Assembly: GCF_902635505.1 (NCBI RefSeq)
Contig: NC_045427.1
Coordinates: 594,907,665-594,971,664, forward strand
From: Sarcophilus harrisii
Lineage: Eukaryota; Chordata; Mammalia; Dasyuromorphia; Dasyuridae
Direction of reading: 5' to 3'
Length of the DNA: 64,000 nucleotides
The translations under genes and the position numbers were made by a program. This document shows, piece after piece, positions 53,245-64,000 of the stretch. The notes beneath the pieces are model-generated. The model did no database searches. It saw only the letters and a list, made by a program, of their open reading frames with translations, and had not been told where the DNA came from. Numbering within the stretch: the first letter of the stretch is position 1; each line of letters begins with the position of its first letter.

Positions 53245-53460
53245 GACGAAGGTCTAATAAATTAATTAGTCCTGCTCATTTTACAGATAAGGAAAGAGGG
53301 CCCAAGAGAGGAGAAATGACTTGCCAAGGATGATACATACAGTAGGATCATAAAATTATAGATAGAGATAGAATGGACCTTAGAGGCAATTTAACAAAAC
53401 CAGGATGCAGACCCAGCATCGCAGACTTCAAATCTGATATTCTTTCCTGTACCCTGTGAC
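53245..53460 (-). mobile_element. MIR-type fragments
   Basis: ctcattttacagataaggaa, gagaaatgacttgccaagga and a second piece with gacccagcatcgcagacttc. Confidence 0.5.
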
Positions 53461-53519
53461 CAGACAATGATAGGAAAAAGATAAAAGCTATTACGAGAGT
53501 CTTTTCAATCTTCTTTCAA

Positions 53520-54010
53520 AAATGGCAGAAGGCTCCATCCCAAAATGCATGGACTTATTTGAGTGTGGAATGTGGAAAGAAAAAGAAGAGCTTGAAGAAC
53601 CAGTCCGAACCCAAGGTTATTGACCATGGTCTTCTCACTGTAAAATGTCTCCTGCCAGAATTTTTTCCTCTTCCCATGACATTAACTCTGGTGTGTTCAA
53701 CAACTTACAAATCTCCTACTTACCCGACCAGCCTGAGAAATCTGGAGACTTCGACACGGACAAAGCCATCCTCCATGGGGCGTTCCTGCCTCTGTGAGCC
53801 TACGTCCTCCTCATGAAGGATGAAAGATGAGCTGTATTTCAAGGCAAAGTGTTCTATGATAATAATTCTCTGGGATTCCCAAGGTGTCTTTTATCTGACT
53901 TGATAACGATGTAATTCGGCAGCAGCCTTTGTTAACGCATCACCTAAAGCGGTAATGTGATACTTATAAGTAATTTTCTCCGTGTAAGATAAAATAAACC
54001 ATCTTGTAAG
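53520..54010. other. Unexplained non-repetitive block with CpGs and a terminal AATAAA
   Basis: No recognised repeat. CpGs cluster at 53720-53810 and 53900-53985. A plus-strand frame reads FNNLQISYLPDQPEKSG and continues DFDTDKAILHGAFLPL, but no protein family was recognised. AATAAA lies at 53993. It could be a distal 3' UTR, a retropseudogene remnant or a conserved non-coding element. Confidence 0.3.
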
Positions 54011-54689
54011 ATATCTGTTAATTGATTTGCTTCCTTTAGCAGCATTTTAATTAAGATCTCTGGGTTGTGAGCAAGAGATGTATACTTTTAAAGGAGGACA
54101 CATGTTCACTGTTTTTGGAAAATGGATTTTTAAAAAATCTACATATATCAAAAACTGCCAGGTGACTTGGTTTTAGCACAAACTAAGAGCAGAATTACCC
54201 AAACTACATTTATTCAATCACTTTGTTCTTCCTGGCGAGGGGTGAAGAACTTTTCTCTCCTATGTGGTTTTTCCTTTGGGAGATGAGATAGGAGAATGTT
54301 TCAAAGGATGCCAAGGTCATCAAGTGGAAGGTAAACCAGTAAAAATGCACTACTATGTAAACAATATTTTTGAACTAAATTTTGTATTTCATTGATACAA
54401 AACCTCCCAATCAGGGAGCTGTCAATACAAATTTGATATTTGATCTATTGCCTTTATACTTTAAGGAATTGATTGGAGACAATGAATTGACTAAAGCCAC
54501 ACAGCCAAAATATATTAGAGTCTTGTAACTTCTGGTAGGGATAAAGGAGTCTCCTCCTTAACTATCTCCAAGCTCAGAACTTGAACTCCTTGCCTAATGA
54601 AAGTTTTATTTTTTAATTAAATGCAGAGTATCCCAAAAGTCAGTACAGTTTTAAGTTTAAAGCTTAAGGTGTTCTCAGCCTCTCTTATC

Positions 54690-55600
54690 TCTCTTGCTTG
54701 ACACAAAGATGGACTTTAGAAGTCTGGTGGAAAAGACAAAAGATTCAACTTTAAAGAATCTTAAAATAAGACAAAGATATTTAGTGTACAGGCCATGTAC
54801 AGGCCCAAGGGGCATGTCTGATTCAATTAACCAATCACAAAATGTTTCTTATATCAATTATCTTCACCAAAGGCTAAGCCCCTATAATGCCCTTTAATTG
54901 ATTAAGGAACTAATTCACACATTGCTTCAGGGTTGTTGAAAAATTTAATAACTCTTTTACATTAAAATGACCAGAATGATTGTGTCTTTTTTAATTGATC
55001 TGATTTACACTTAATTGGCTTTATTCTGTAACAGCCTAAGTCATAGTCCCTTGGCTCTGAATTTTATTCAGAAACTAAGCTGGCCTGAAATGAGCAAAAT
55101 TAAGTTCAGTTCTTTTACTGATTACTATCTTATTCTTGACCGAAGGAGATCCGTTATCCTTGAGGGTTGCCAGTGAACACCAGGGAGTCTGGTACACCAT
55201 CATGTTGTTCTTCAAGGATGTCTGCTTTGTTATCAAAAGAAGTCTGATTTACTATTTCTCATCTTGCAGATGGATTTTAAAAAACAACCCCAAAACACAT
55301 TTCTTGGTGGAAGGAGGCGGAGATTTGTTGCTAGCCTCTCATTTCCAATTTCCAACCAATAACATTGTACCCCATGCTTCTGATCGATGTTGAGTTCATC
55401 ACCAATTCCCCACCTACAAAATCTTGTTCTCTATTCTATAATCCCCAAAACTGTCTCCTGAAAGCTGTCTCCCTCATTCTGGAGTCTTAGCTTCTCTGAG
55501 TAAGCTTAGATTCAACTTACTGATAAATTCACACTTTACTAATAAACAGATTATGCTTGGAAATTTGTAATTTGGTTTATTTTATTTGACTGTAACAACA
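54690..55600 (+). mobile_element. Possible solitary LTR-like fossil
   Basis: Composition and order suggest an LTR: mixed upstream part, pyrimidine-rich stretch, AATAAA at 55541 and a short end finishing tgactgtaaca. The segment near 54700 (gacacaaagatggacttta) recurs in diverged form at 58334, so it is part of a repeat family. No internal viral region is visible. Old and low confidence. Confidence 0.22.
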
Positions 55601-55884
55601 ATTTGTAATTATATTCTGAACCATCTATGACTGTTTCATCTGAATTGTGGAGAGGCTCACCCACCATGTACAATAAAAAAGAGAAAGCATGTAGTTGTGG
55701 ACAGGAGACTGTTGAGCCCTGCTTCTGGAACATGATGACTATGTGACCGTAGGCAATGCAGGTAATCTTTAGTGCCATAGGTGACTTTAGCTTGAAAATT
55801 GTAGAACAGGTACCTTCTGTATTGGTGGAGGAATTTTCCTTCTTTTTGTTTTTAACCAATTAAATCATGCTTTTGGTCTAAAAG

Positions 55885-56130
55885 ATGAGAATGGATAACA
55901 TTTGTATAATACTTACTGTGTGCCATGCACTGTGCTAAGTGCTTTTATAATTATTACTTTATGTAATTCTCACAATAATGAAAGGTAGATGTTATTATTG
56001 TACCCATTTTGCAGAATGACTGAGGCAAATAGCTAAGGTGACTTATCCAGGGTCACACAGCTGGTAAGTGAATGAATATGGAATTGGATGCAGGTATTCC
56101 TGACTTCAGAGCCAGCACTCTATCCACGAT
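55885..56130 (-). mobile_element. MIR SINE
   Basis: taatacttactgtgtgccat, gtacccattttgcagaatga and cagggtcacacagctggtaa. Confidence 0.8.
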
Positions 56131-56388
56131 ATCAATAATGATAATGATAATTGTTAAAATTTATATAGCATTTTGTGGCTGGTAAAGACTATCTCAGAAA
56201 GTCATTATTCCCATTTTACAGAAAGCCCAACACTGAATTTCCAATCTCAGCACTACCATCTGTATTTAAAATTTCATTTCCAAGGTCCGCAACCACTGAC
56301 TATAGAGCTACATACACTAATGAAAAAATTGCTTCAGCTCTTATTATTTCCCTGACAATCCCCCTTTGATTCAAAGCTATCTATTTTT

Positions 56389-56644
56389 AAAATAACTTTT
56401 TATTTACAAAATATATGGATGGGCAATTTTTCATCACTGACTCTTGCAAAACCTTTTGTTCCAATTTTTCCTCTCCTTCCCCCAACCCCCTCCCCCAGAT
56501 GGCAGGTTGACCAATACATGTTAAATATATTAAAGTATATGTTAAATACAATATATGTATACATGTCCATACAATTATTTTGCTGCACAAGAAGAATTGA
56601 ACTTAGAAATAATGTACAAGTAATCTGTGAAGGAAATCAAAAAT
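56389..56644 (-). mobile_element. L1 3' end fragment with target-site duplication
   Basis: aaaatatatggatgggcaat, cttgcaaaaccttttgttcc and gatggcaggttgaccaatac. Flanks AAAGCTATCTATTTTT (56373-56388) and AAAGCTTTCTATTTTT (56645-56660). Confidence 0.9.
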
Positions 56645-57522
56645 AAAGCTTTCTATTTTTTAAGGACCTCTAGGCAGGTCTCCTTTTGAAGAATTTATAA
56701 CCATCTTAAATTTAATGTCAAACTATTTTTTTATTTTTATGTGTGTTATAAGACACACAGGAATCACAATTCAGTGTGATTGAGAAAACACTCAATGATA
56801 AAATGGTGCTATGAATTTAATAATTAATTTTAAATGAATATGTATTTTGTTTATTACAATACTATCTATGTACATTTGAACAATGTATGAGAAAATATGT
56901 ATTAAATTTGTTTCTTTAGTTCACAGAAGACATGTTTGAGGACATGTTTAGAAGGCTAATTATATTGATTTATGTTGTGAGATCTCTAGTGCTTTCAGAA
57001 TTTGGATATGTGGCCCCTTATCAGCAAATCAGGTGATGAAAAGTGTGACTTTTGCTACTTAGAAGGACTGTGGGAGGTGAAAACAGGATGAAGAAGCCAG
57101 AGTACTCTGGGGCCTTCAGGTACAGGTGCCTACGGTCAGAGGGATCTGCAGGTAAGGTACCTCAAATAAATATAACCATGATTAATTGAAGGCTTGTCCA
57201 GCTCAATCTTCTGTGTAAGAAGTGTACTTGGATAGAATCTATTGTACTGGGATGTGATAAATTTATCCTTTTTCTACTTCTCTCTCCCTTGCCTCATTGT
57301 TATAAGGTGAATGGTATTGTTTACTCTCAGGATTTCTGTTCTCTTAAAAGTTTTCTTTTCTGTCTATATCTTTATAATGGTTTCTATTTCCAAATAAAGG
57401 CAAGATCATTTTTTTGGGGTTTCTGAGTAAACATTTGCCCTCCAAGACAGAGACAGACAAAGGAGAAACCATTGGCTCTTCAATAGCCCTAGACTAGAAG
57501 CCCATATTAGCTCTCTGTCTCT

Positions 57523-58316
57523 GACTTTTTTTTGATTAAAGCTTTTTATTTTCAAAACATATGCATAGATAATTTTCAACATTCACCATTGCAAAACCTT
57601 GTGTTCCAATTTTTTCCCTCCCTTCTCCCCTACTACCTTCCCTAGATGGCAAGTAATCCAATATATGTTAAACATGTGCAATTCTTTTATATATATATAT
57701 TTCCAAATTATCATGGAGCTTAAGAAAAAAGGAAAAAAAATGAAAAAGAAAACAAAAAGCAAACAACAAAAATGTGAAAATATTATATTGTGATCCACAT
57801 TCAGTCCCCATATTCCTCTTTCTAGATGTAGATGGCTCTCTCCATCACAGGTCTATTGGGATTGGCCTGAATCACCTCATTGCTGGAAAGAGTCACGTTC
57901 GTCAGAATAGGTCATCACATAATCTTGTTGCCATGTACAATGTTTTCCTGGTTCTGCTCATATGACTCAGCACCAGTTCATATAATTCTCCCTAGGCCTC
58001 TCTGATATCATTCTGCTGATCATTTCTTACAGAACAATAATATTCTATTACATTCATATACCATAACTTATTCAGCCATTCCCCCACTTTCTTTGCCACT
58101 ATAAAAAGGGCTGCCACAAACATTTTTGCACATGTGGGTCCCTTTCTCTTCTTTATGATCTCTTTGAGATGCAGGCCTGGTAGTGAGACTGCTGGATCAA
58201 AGAGTATGCTCAGTTTTATAGCCTTTTGGGCATAGTTCCATATTGTTCTCCAGAATGGTTGGATGAGTTCACAACTCCACCAACAATGTATTAATATCCC
58301 AGTTTTTCCATACCTG
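57523..58316 (-). mobile_element. 5'-truncated L1 with ORF2 C-terminal remnant
   Basis: ttgattaaagctttttattt through 3' UTR to ORF2 tail. The minus strand reads GKTGILIHCWWSCELIQPFW and later KMFVAALFIVAKKVGEWLNK, typical of the L1 ORF2 end. 11-bp duplications TCTCTGTCTCT at 57512-57522 and 58317-58327. Confidence 0.92.
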
Positions 58317-58446
58317 TCTCTGTCTCTTGAATGACACAAATTGGGGCTTCAGAAATCTGGTGAAAGAGAGGAAAGGTTCAGTTATCATTCCAAATTTTTA
58401 TTTGTCAACTTTCAAATCATTTCATCACTTTCTCCTCTAATCCCTC

Positions 58447-58527
58447 CCAGGATCTTTGCCAAGAAAATCTCAAGTGGGGGCATGAAGAGCTGAACACAAC
58501 TGGAAAATGACTGAACAACAATAGTAA
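58447..58527 (+). mobile_element. Mar1-type SINE 3' end fragment
   Basis: aggatctttgccaagaaaat, gggggcatgaagagctgaac and aatgactgaacaacaa. Confidence 0.75.
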
Positions 58528-58664
58528 GGGAGAGTTCATTAATGGTAGAAGTTGTTCTTTAATCCAGTTTTGTATCAGAAAAGAGAATTGGAAAAATGAG
58601 ACAATGGTGGGAATATTCAAAGTCTTATTTTAGTGCCTTGAGCCTGAAATGTTTTAGCGATGAG

Positions 58665-58865
58665 GATGATGATGTTAGCTAACATTTATATTGCACTTTA
58701 AAGTTTGCAAAACTTTTTTACATACATTATCTCATCTGATCCTCCCAGAAATCCTATACTTTAGATATTCCAGAGATTATCATTTCTACTTTATAGATGA
58801 GCAAACTGCGGCTCAGAGAGTTTAAATGATAGGCCCTTAGTCACACAGCACATCATTGAGGTTAA
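58665..58865 (-). mobile_element. MIR SINE
   Basis: tgttagctaacatttatatt, acattatctcatctgatcct and tcagagagtttaaatgatag. Confidence 0.75.
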
Positions 58866-59559
58866 AAGCATTTTCATGGATTATTCAGATGACTGTTTAA
58901 TTCTCCCCCTTCACTTTGTTCATATAGACCTAGAGAAATTGAATTATTATTGCTCATTTGTCATACCTTGATGATATCTTTCTAAAAAATTTCTCCTTAC
59001 TGAAGAATGATTAATTTGCCTGACGAATCAAAGATTATGACAAATGACATGGAAAGAGATAATAGATTAGTCAGCAGGAGGAACCTGAAAACAAGGAACA
59101 GCTGCTATTGGGTCTGAAGGTCTTAACATGATGTTCTGTCTTGTTCTGTGCATGGGGTATTTTACAGAGACTCTAGCATTTTCTTCAAGTCTGTGTAGTG
59201 GAATAGGGGCAGAGATGTTGGAGACCATTACCCAGCTCCTTCTAATCACAGCTCTAAGTGTCATTCTGGTCCCTAGAATCAAGTAGGAGGAGTGGAAGAA
59301 AGTGAACAACAGGGAATAGTAAAAGGCTGCTCCTAAGGAGTGTTCCATCAGCAGAGGGAGGGAATTGGGGAAGAACTGGGGAAGAACTCAGCCAAGGTAA
59401 CCATAAGACCCCAGGAGCCGACCCCCAATGGGCAGCCAACAGTGGTCATCTTCCTGGGTCACATCAGTAACTAAAACATAACCTAACCTAGTTGCAAAAA
59501 TGGGCCACTGGCTTGGGAGAAGGACTGGCTATAATAGAGGATAGTAGTATAAAAGTAAC

Positions 59560-59785
59560 AGTTAAATTTTTTAGAGTGCTTACTATTAGGCATTATGCTA
59601 AGTGCTTTATAATTATTACTTCATTTGATTCTCACAATAACCCTGTGAAGTAAGTCTTGTTATTATACCCATTTTGCACATGAGGAAACTGAGGCAAAAG
59701 AAAAAAATTACATGACTTGCCCAGGATCACATAGCTAATAATCATCTGAGGCCAGAATTGAACTTAAACAGTATTTTATTCACTT
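59560..59785 (-). mobile_element. MIR SINE
   Basis: gcattatgctaagtgcttta, ttattatacccattttgcac and gaggaaactgaggcaaaaga. Confidence 0.8.
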
Positions 59786-60771
59786 CTACCCCAGTAAGAG
59801 TGGGGAATACACTGTGGCTCCAGAAGGATTTAGAAAAGACTTTTAAGACACTGGGAAGACAGATCATCAAGGTGGAAATGAAAGCCTGTAAATTTTGATA
59901 CTCTGGGTCACAGCTTCAGTTGCCCTGACTTAGTTATGGCTTTGCTTCCAGTACTGGGTTTTGGATAGCATCTAAGACAACCATGCTATGTGGTGGCGGC
60001 TCTTTATAGCAAACTTCTACTACACTAATATTTTTCAAATTTTTTCTTTCCCTTGTGGCCATTGTACATTTTCTATTCAGATCGTCATAGATCCTCAAAA
60101 TGAATTATCCTCCTTGGGCTGAAAAGCCACTTCTGGATAGAAGATGCTAGAATAAAGACCATGGATATGGGATAGAACAAAATGGATTTTTATTTTTTAA
60201 CATTTTTCTGAATTGTTGCGGACTGTGTGTGTGGAAATTATAAGATGTGAGAAGCCTAAGGGAAGGAGTTTTGAGAGATATTATTGCAGAGCATTCCTCA
60301 GTGGGCCCTTGGATTAATTTATCATTTTTAAAGAAAAACATTCTGCTTTCTTTCCATTGGGAAACTCATTTGTTAAAAGAACAATATAACTAGAGGCTAA
60401 TTGTTGATACCCACAGTTAGTGGTTCACCTCAGGTAGTCATTTTCAAGAGGAAGGATTATAAACCTGCCTATTACCATCCTTCAACTTACTTCATTTCAT
60501 CTTGCCAGAAGGAGTGAGTGTGGTCTAGTGGTTAGACATCTCAAAACTTTGGTCATATTCCTGTCTCTTCTGTCTCTGCGGCTTTCCTTCCTTCATGTCT
60601 CACTGACACAGAGTCAGAAATATATAATAGACTTAGTGCAACTGTTCTAAGTAATCCAGATGAGAGGGGAATACAATGCATTATTTCTGTATGTATCAAG
60701 TCATGTTCTTGTAAAAGAAGTGGCTTTTGCTTGGAGTTTCTGCCTTAAAAAGAGTATTTTTACTTTCCAAT

Positions 60772-60946
60772 GTATTTACTTTCCTTCTCCAGCTCATTTT
60801 ACAGATGAGGAAACTGAGGCAAACCAAAATAAGTCACTTGCCCAGGGTCACACACTTAGTAAGTGTCTGAAGCCAGATTTGAACTCAGGAAGACAAGTCT
60901 TCTTGACTGCAGCCCATAACTCTATCCCTTGTATCACCTAGCTTCC
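60772..60946 (-). mobile_element. Mar1-type CORE-SINE
   Basis: tccttctccagctcatttta cagatgaggaaactgaggca and cttgcccagggtcacacact. Confidence 0.82.
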
Positions 60947-61409
60947 CTTCATAGTTATCATTTCTACCTGGAGAGATTCTATTTTAAATATCCTCTAATA
61001 AAATTGAGGTTTCAATCACACCAGAAATAGACATTAATTCACTTGGGCTGTCTACCATGATCAAAAAAATCAGCAGATAATTGTCAAATCTCCATTTTGT
61101 TTTGTAATGTGTAGACACTATCACCCACAGGGAAACATCATTTTTTAATAAAGCTAAGCAGATGTTTCTAATTAGTAGGATGCTTACATTTCATTGTGTA
61201 ACAAGCATTTGTATTAGCTTAATGGTAATTACTAATATATATTTATACATATACAGAGATTTACATAAGCATAACATTGGCAGAAACATTTAGCTCTGCA
61301 AAATTATGGATGTCTCTGTGCCAGCAGAGAAATGGCAGGGATTAAAATAAGCATCAAGATGACAAGGTCATCGTTTTGCTTTAATTCTCTTTTTTTGCCT
61401 TAATTCTTT

Positions 61410-61530
61410 AGTATGGTTTAGTGGAAAAAGTATTGGATCTGAAGTTAGATTTGCCTCAATTCCAATTCTATCATTTATTAGTCCTTGACTTTGGCCCAGT
61501 TGTTCAATCTTGTTGGATTTTGATTTCCTC
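61410..61530 (+). mobile_element. MIR fragment
   Basis: gtggaaaaagtattggatct, gcctcaattccaattctatc and gatttcctcagttcatctc. Confidence 0.55.
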
Positions 61531-61554
61531 AGTTCATCTCAAGCAAAAGCCATC

Positions 61555-62090
61555 ATTCAACTAGATAATAAACATTTAAGTACCTATTATGTGCCAGGCA
61601 CTGTGCTAGTAGGAAAGGCAATACCTGCTTTCAAGGTGTTTATACTATAATAGAAAAAGAACACTGAAGGAAACTGAGGGCAGGGGGACATGTCTGAGAA
61701 GTCCTGAGGAATTTACAGGTTTTGTGCTGGGCCCTAGAGGTACAAAGTCAGTTAGCCAGCCAGCTTTTATTAAATTCTAATCATGTTCCAGGTACTGTGC
61801 CCCATCCATGGGTTACAAAGAAAGTCAGAAATACAGTCTGCCCTGCTCTCGAGGAGCTCACAATCTAATGGGGAGATACCATGCCAACAATGATGCTCAT
61901 TCAAAATATTTACATTGTAGATGGGGGAGGCACTTAGGTAGATTGAGCTAAACTTTAAAGTTAATCTGGAAAATCAAAAAGTGGAGTCAAGAGGAAGAGA
62001 GACAGTATTCCAGACCTGGGGAACAGCCAGTGCAAAGATGGGAGAGAGAGCATCATGATGAGGAACACAGGATGGGAGCTAACATTGCTG
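61555..62090 (-). mobile_element. L2 3' region, two fragments
   Basis: 61560-61665 has tattatgtgccaggcactgt gctag. 61740-62090 has tcgaggagctcacaatctaa tggggaga and later ttccagacctggggaacagc cagtgcaaag. Confidence 0.75.
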
Positions 62091-62206
62091 AATTACAGTA
62101 TATCGGGGAAGGCAAAATATAAGGGGAATAAAAAGGTATAAAGAGGCTTTGCTCTCAAGGACTTCTCATTCCTAGAGAAGATATAGCATGTATACAGATA
62201 AATAAA

Positions 62207-62238
62207 TGCAATATATATATATATGTATATATATATAT
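62207..62238. repeat. (TA)n microsatellite
   Basis: tatatatatatatg run directly before a SINE. Confidence 0.8.
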
Positions 62239-62382
62239 TTTTCCCCTGAGGCAATTGGGGTTAAATGACTTGCCCAGGGTCACCCAGCTAATAAGTATTA
62301 AGTGTCTGAGATCAGATTTGAACTCAGGTCCTCCTGACTTCAGGCCTGGTGCTCTATCTACTGTCCCACCTCGCTGCCCCGC
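62239..62382 (-). mobile_element. WSINE1-type SINE
   Basis: cctgaggcaattggggttaa atgacttgcccagggtcacc, ctcaggtcctcctgacttca and cccacctcgctgcccc. Confidence 0.85.
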
Positions 62383-62419
62383 TAAAGTAATTTTCAAGAG
62401 CTGAGGGAGGGCAAGCACT

Positions 62420-62512
62420 AATAATTGGGTCACTTCCTTTCCTCATCTGCAAAATGAGGAGATGTAAAAGGTGATCTATAAGTTTCCTTCCAGCGCTGAA
62501 TCTATGATCCCA
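62420..62512 (+). mobile_element. MIR fragment
   Basis: ttcctcatctgcaaaatgag gag and cttccagcgctgaatctatg. Confidence 0.6.
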
Positions 62513-62519
62513 TGAGCTG

Positions 62520-63340
62520 GATAGCTCAGGATAATGTGTTCATGTGTTCTGAATTTCATGGATAATTGGCTCAATCCTGTATGTCACTTTTCATGAGTTC
62601 ATACAGCCTATGAGTCAGGATGTTAAATATGGTCCTGGTTTTATGGACTTTTCAGAGTTGAAAGCTGGAGTTATTTCTTATAGGAGGAATGCACAGTTGG
62701 AGCGATGCTAACAGATCACAAGGGAGAAAGCTGCTCCCATATTTTATCCCAAACATGTGTTTTGATTGTTGGTATTTGCAGCTGAGAAGCCAAATGTTGT
62801 GATTACCCATAACCAGGAAAAATCACTCACTTTCAATGAAAAGTCTCCTGCCCTCAAATTAGACCACATAATAGTGTGTATATTTTAGAATATGTACCAC
62901 ATGCTGTTTTTTAAAAAGAGATAGTCATCTTGCCTCCATTTCCTTGTAAAGCCATTGAGCCTGGTCAAGTCGAAAGTGAGTGCAGGGTGTTTAGAAAATG
63001 ATTTGTACACACAGAGCTAGAGTTTACATTACAGCTCAGTGGTGACTGTTAGTCACTCAGCAGCTAGATCTGGGGTCTGCCCTTTAGCCAAGTCAAACAC
63101 CATATGTGTACTGATAACCACGTGGGAAATAGCTGGGCTCGGAAATAACTTGGTCATTCTTCCTCATTATTTTTCTTTCCTGAGCAAATCTATGTACTAT
63201 CATAGCAGCCACTGAGAGGCTATGGAAGTAAGATCAATGCTGTAGGTACAGGTTATGTTCACACCTCCAATGACTCCTACTGGGAATGATGAATAATTTG
63301 GAAGGACTATGGGGTACACGAAGGAGTCATGAAGAGATGT
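62520..63340. other. 3' flanking unique sequence
   Basis: No gene or clear repeat recognised. One perfect E-box CACGTG lies at 63119-63124. Confidence 0.3.
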
Positions 63341-63528
63341 CATATGTGGCAAAGGCCACTGTCTGTGAGCTCCAGAAGACCAGGCTTCAAATCTTGCCTT
63401 TGATACTTTTAAAAGGTTGAAATAATACATTTTTAAAAACTCTATTTCCTCATCTTTAAAATGGGTACCATGTTTGCATGATCTCCATTACTGAGCTTTT
63501 AAACTTCTGATCATTAGATAAAGGTGAG

Positions 63529-63605
63529 TTAGTAGAGTAGTAGTAGTGAGTTGGTAGTAGTAGTAGTAGTGAATTATTAGTAGTGAGTTATTAGTAGTAG
63601 TGAAA
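63529..63605. repeat. (TAG)n microsatellite
   Basis: Interrupted tagtagtagtagtag runs with repeated tgagttattag spacers. Confidence 0.88.
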
Positions 63606-63744
63606 TAAAGTTTGGATGAAATGAAGTAGTAAGTCTTTGAATGCTAAGCTAAATTGTTTGAACTTTGTTTAGTAGGCAGTGAGTAGCAGGTAAAGGATCT
63701 GAAAATTTTGATTATGAATATGAATAGCACTTATGCAATTAGTT

Positions 63745-63860
63745 GAATTGAATTTAACAATCATTAATCACCTACTGTGTTCAAGGCATTGTGTTAGGTT
63801 CTGGGAATTCAAAGACAAAAAATGTTTCTCAAGGAGATAAGTAGAGAAGTGTATTTTACT
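63745..63860 (-). mobile_element. L2 3' fragment
   Basis: caatcattaatcacctactg tgttcaaggcattgtgttag. Confidence 0.6.
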
Positions 63861-64000
63861 GAATACACAGCAGGGATATAAATATAATATAAAGTAGATA
63901 TTGATATGAACAAAGGAGTGCCCAGAAAAAATTAGGTATTTTATATATGATGTTGGTGTTTTTCACACTTTGTGATGGAAGGGATGGCAGCATCTGAGTT

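Noticed and set aside
53700-53780. Minus-strand splice-donor-like GTAAGT after an open segment
   Set aside because: No matching acceptor, partner exon or known protein was found. A six-base match arises easily by chance.
53559-53816. 85-residue plus-strand frame near 53.6 kb
   Set aside because: No recognised domain, and a different frame looks more protein-like. Kept only as an unexplained block.
57992-58339. 115-residue minus-strand frame with HCWWSCELIQPFW
   Set aside because: L1 ORF2 tail in a truncated copy with target-site duplications.

Overview
The window is AT-rich vertebrate nuclear DNA that is mostly intron and interspersed repeat. The repeats point to a marsupial. It carries many ancient MIR and L2 copies, CORE-SINEs whose 3' ends look like RTE/BovB (Mar1 type), several L1 3' ends of the marsupial type, and a tRNA-derived SINE with the WSINE1-like tail order (GGCAATTGGGGTTAAGTGAC on the antisense strand). 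From memory, WSINE1 is an Australian-marsupial family and L1s of this kind occur in dasyurids, so an Australian marsupial, perhaps a dasyuromorph, is the best guess. That assignment is inference.

One host gene is supported, on the plus strand from about 6.2 kb to at least 51.5 kb. It has six coding exons (6319-6361, 29474-29527, 31474-31584, 36683-36713, 50277-50300, 51469-51493). All have canonical GT/AG junctions and compatible phases, and together they give a 95-residue single-pass membrane protein. It matches my memory of human TMEM273 (C10orf128) in the N-terminal signal region, the juxtamembrane and transmembrane segment, the cytosolic ICMIR motif and the C-terminus RDAQVIEL. Two exons are microexons (31 and 24 nt) and none of the coding exons is long enough to stand out as an open reading frame.

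Layout: 1-6.1 kb is 5' flank with AT-rich simple sequence, an L1 3' end and a WSINE1. 6.1-6.36 kb is the putative promoter, 5' UTR and exon 1. Intron 1 (23 kb) holds a long pyrimidine tract, three L1 3' ends, SINEs, L2, a palindromic AT-rich array and a GAA tract. Intron 2 is short. Intron 3 contains a 450-bp pyrimidine tract and an octamer-bearing candidate element just before exon 4. Intron 4 (13.6 kb) contains a compound microsatellite, an L1 fragment flanked by target-site duplications, a SINE nested in an L2 and a short interstitial telomeric array. Intron 5 is short. The 3' flank (52-64 kb) has more L1, SINE, MIR and L2 copies, an unexplained CpG-containing block at 53.5-54.0 kb and a possible lone LTR-like block. 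No other protein-coding gene, RNA gene, CRISPR array or bacterial feature was found.
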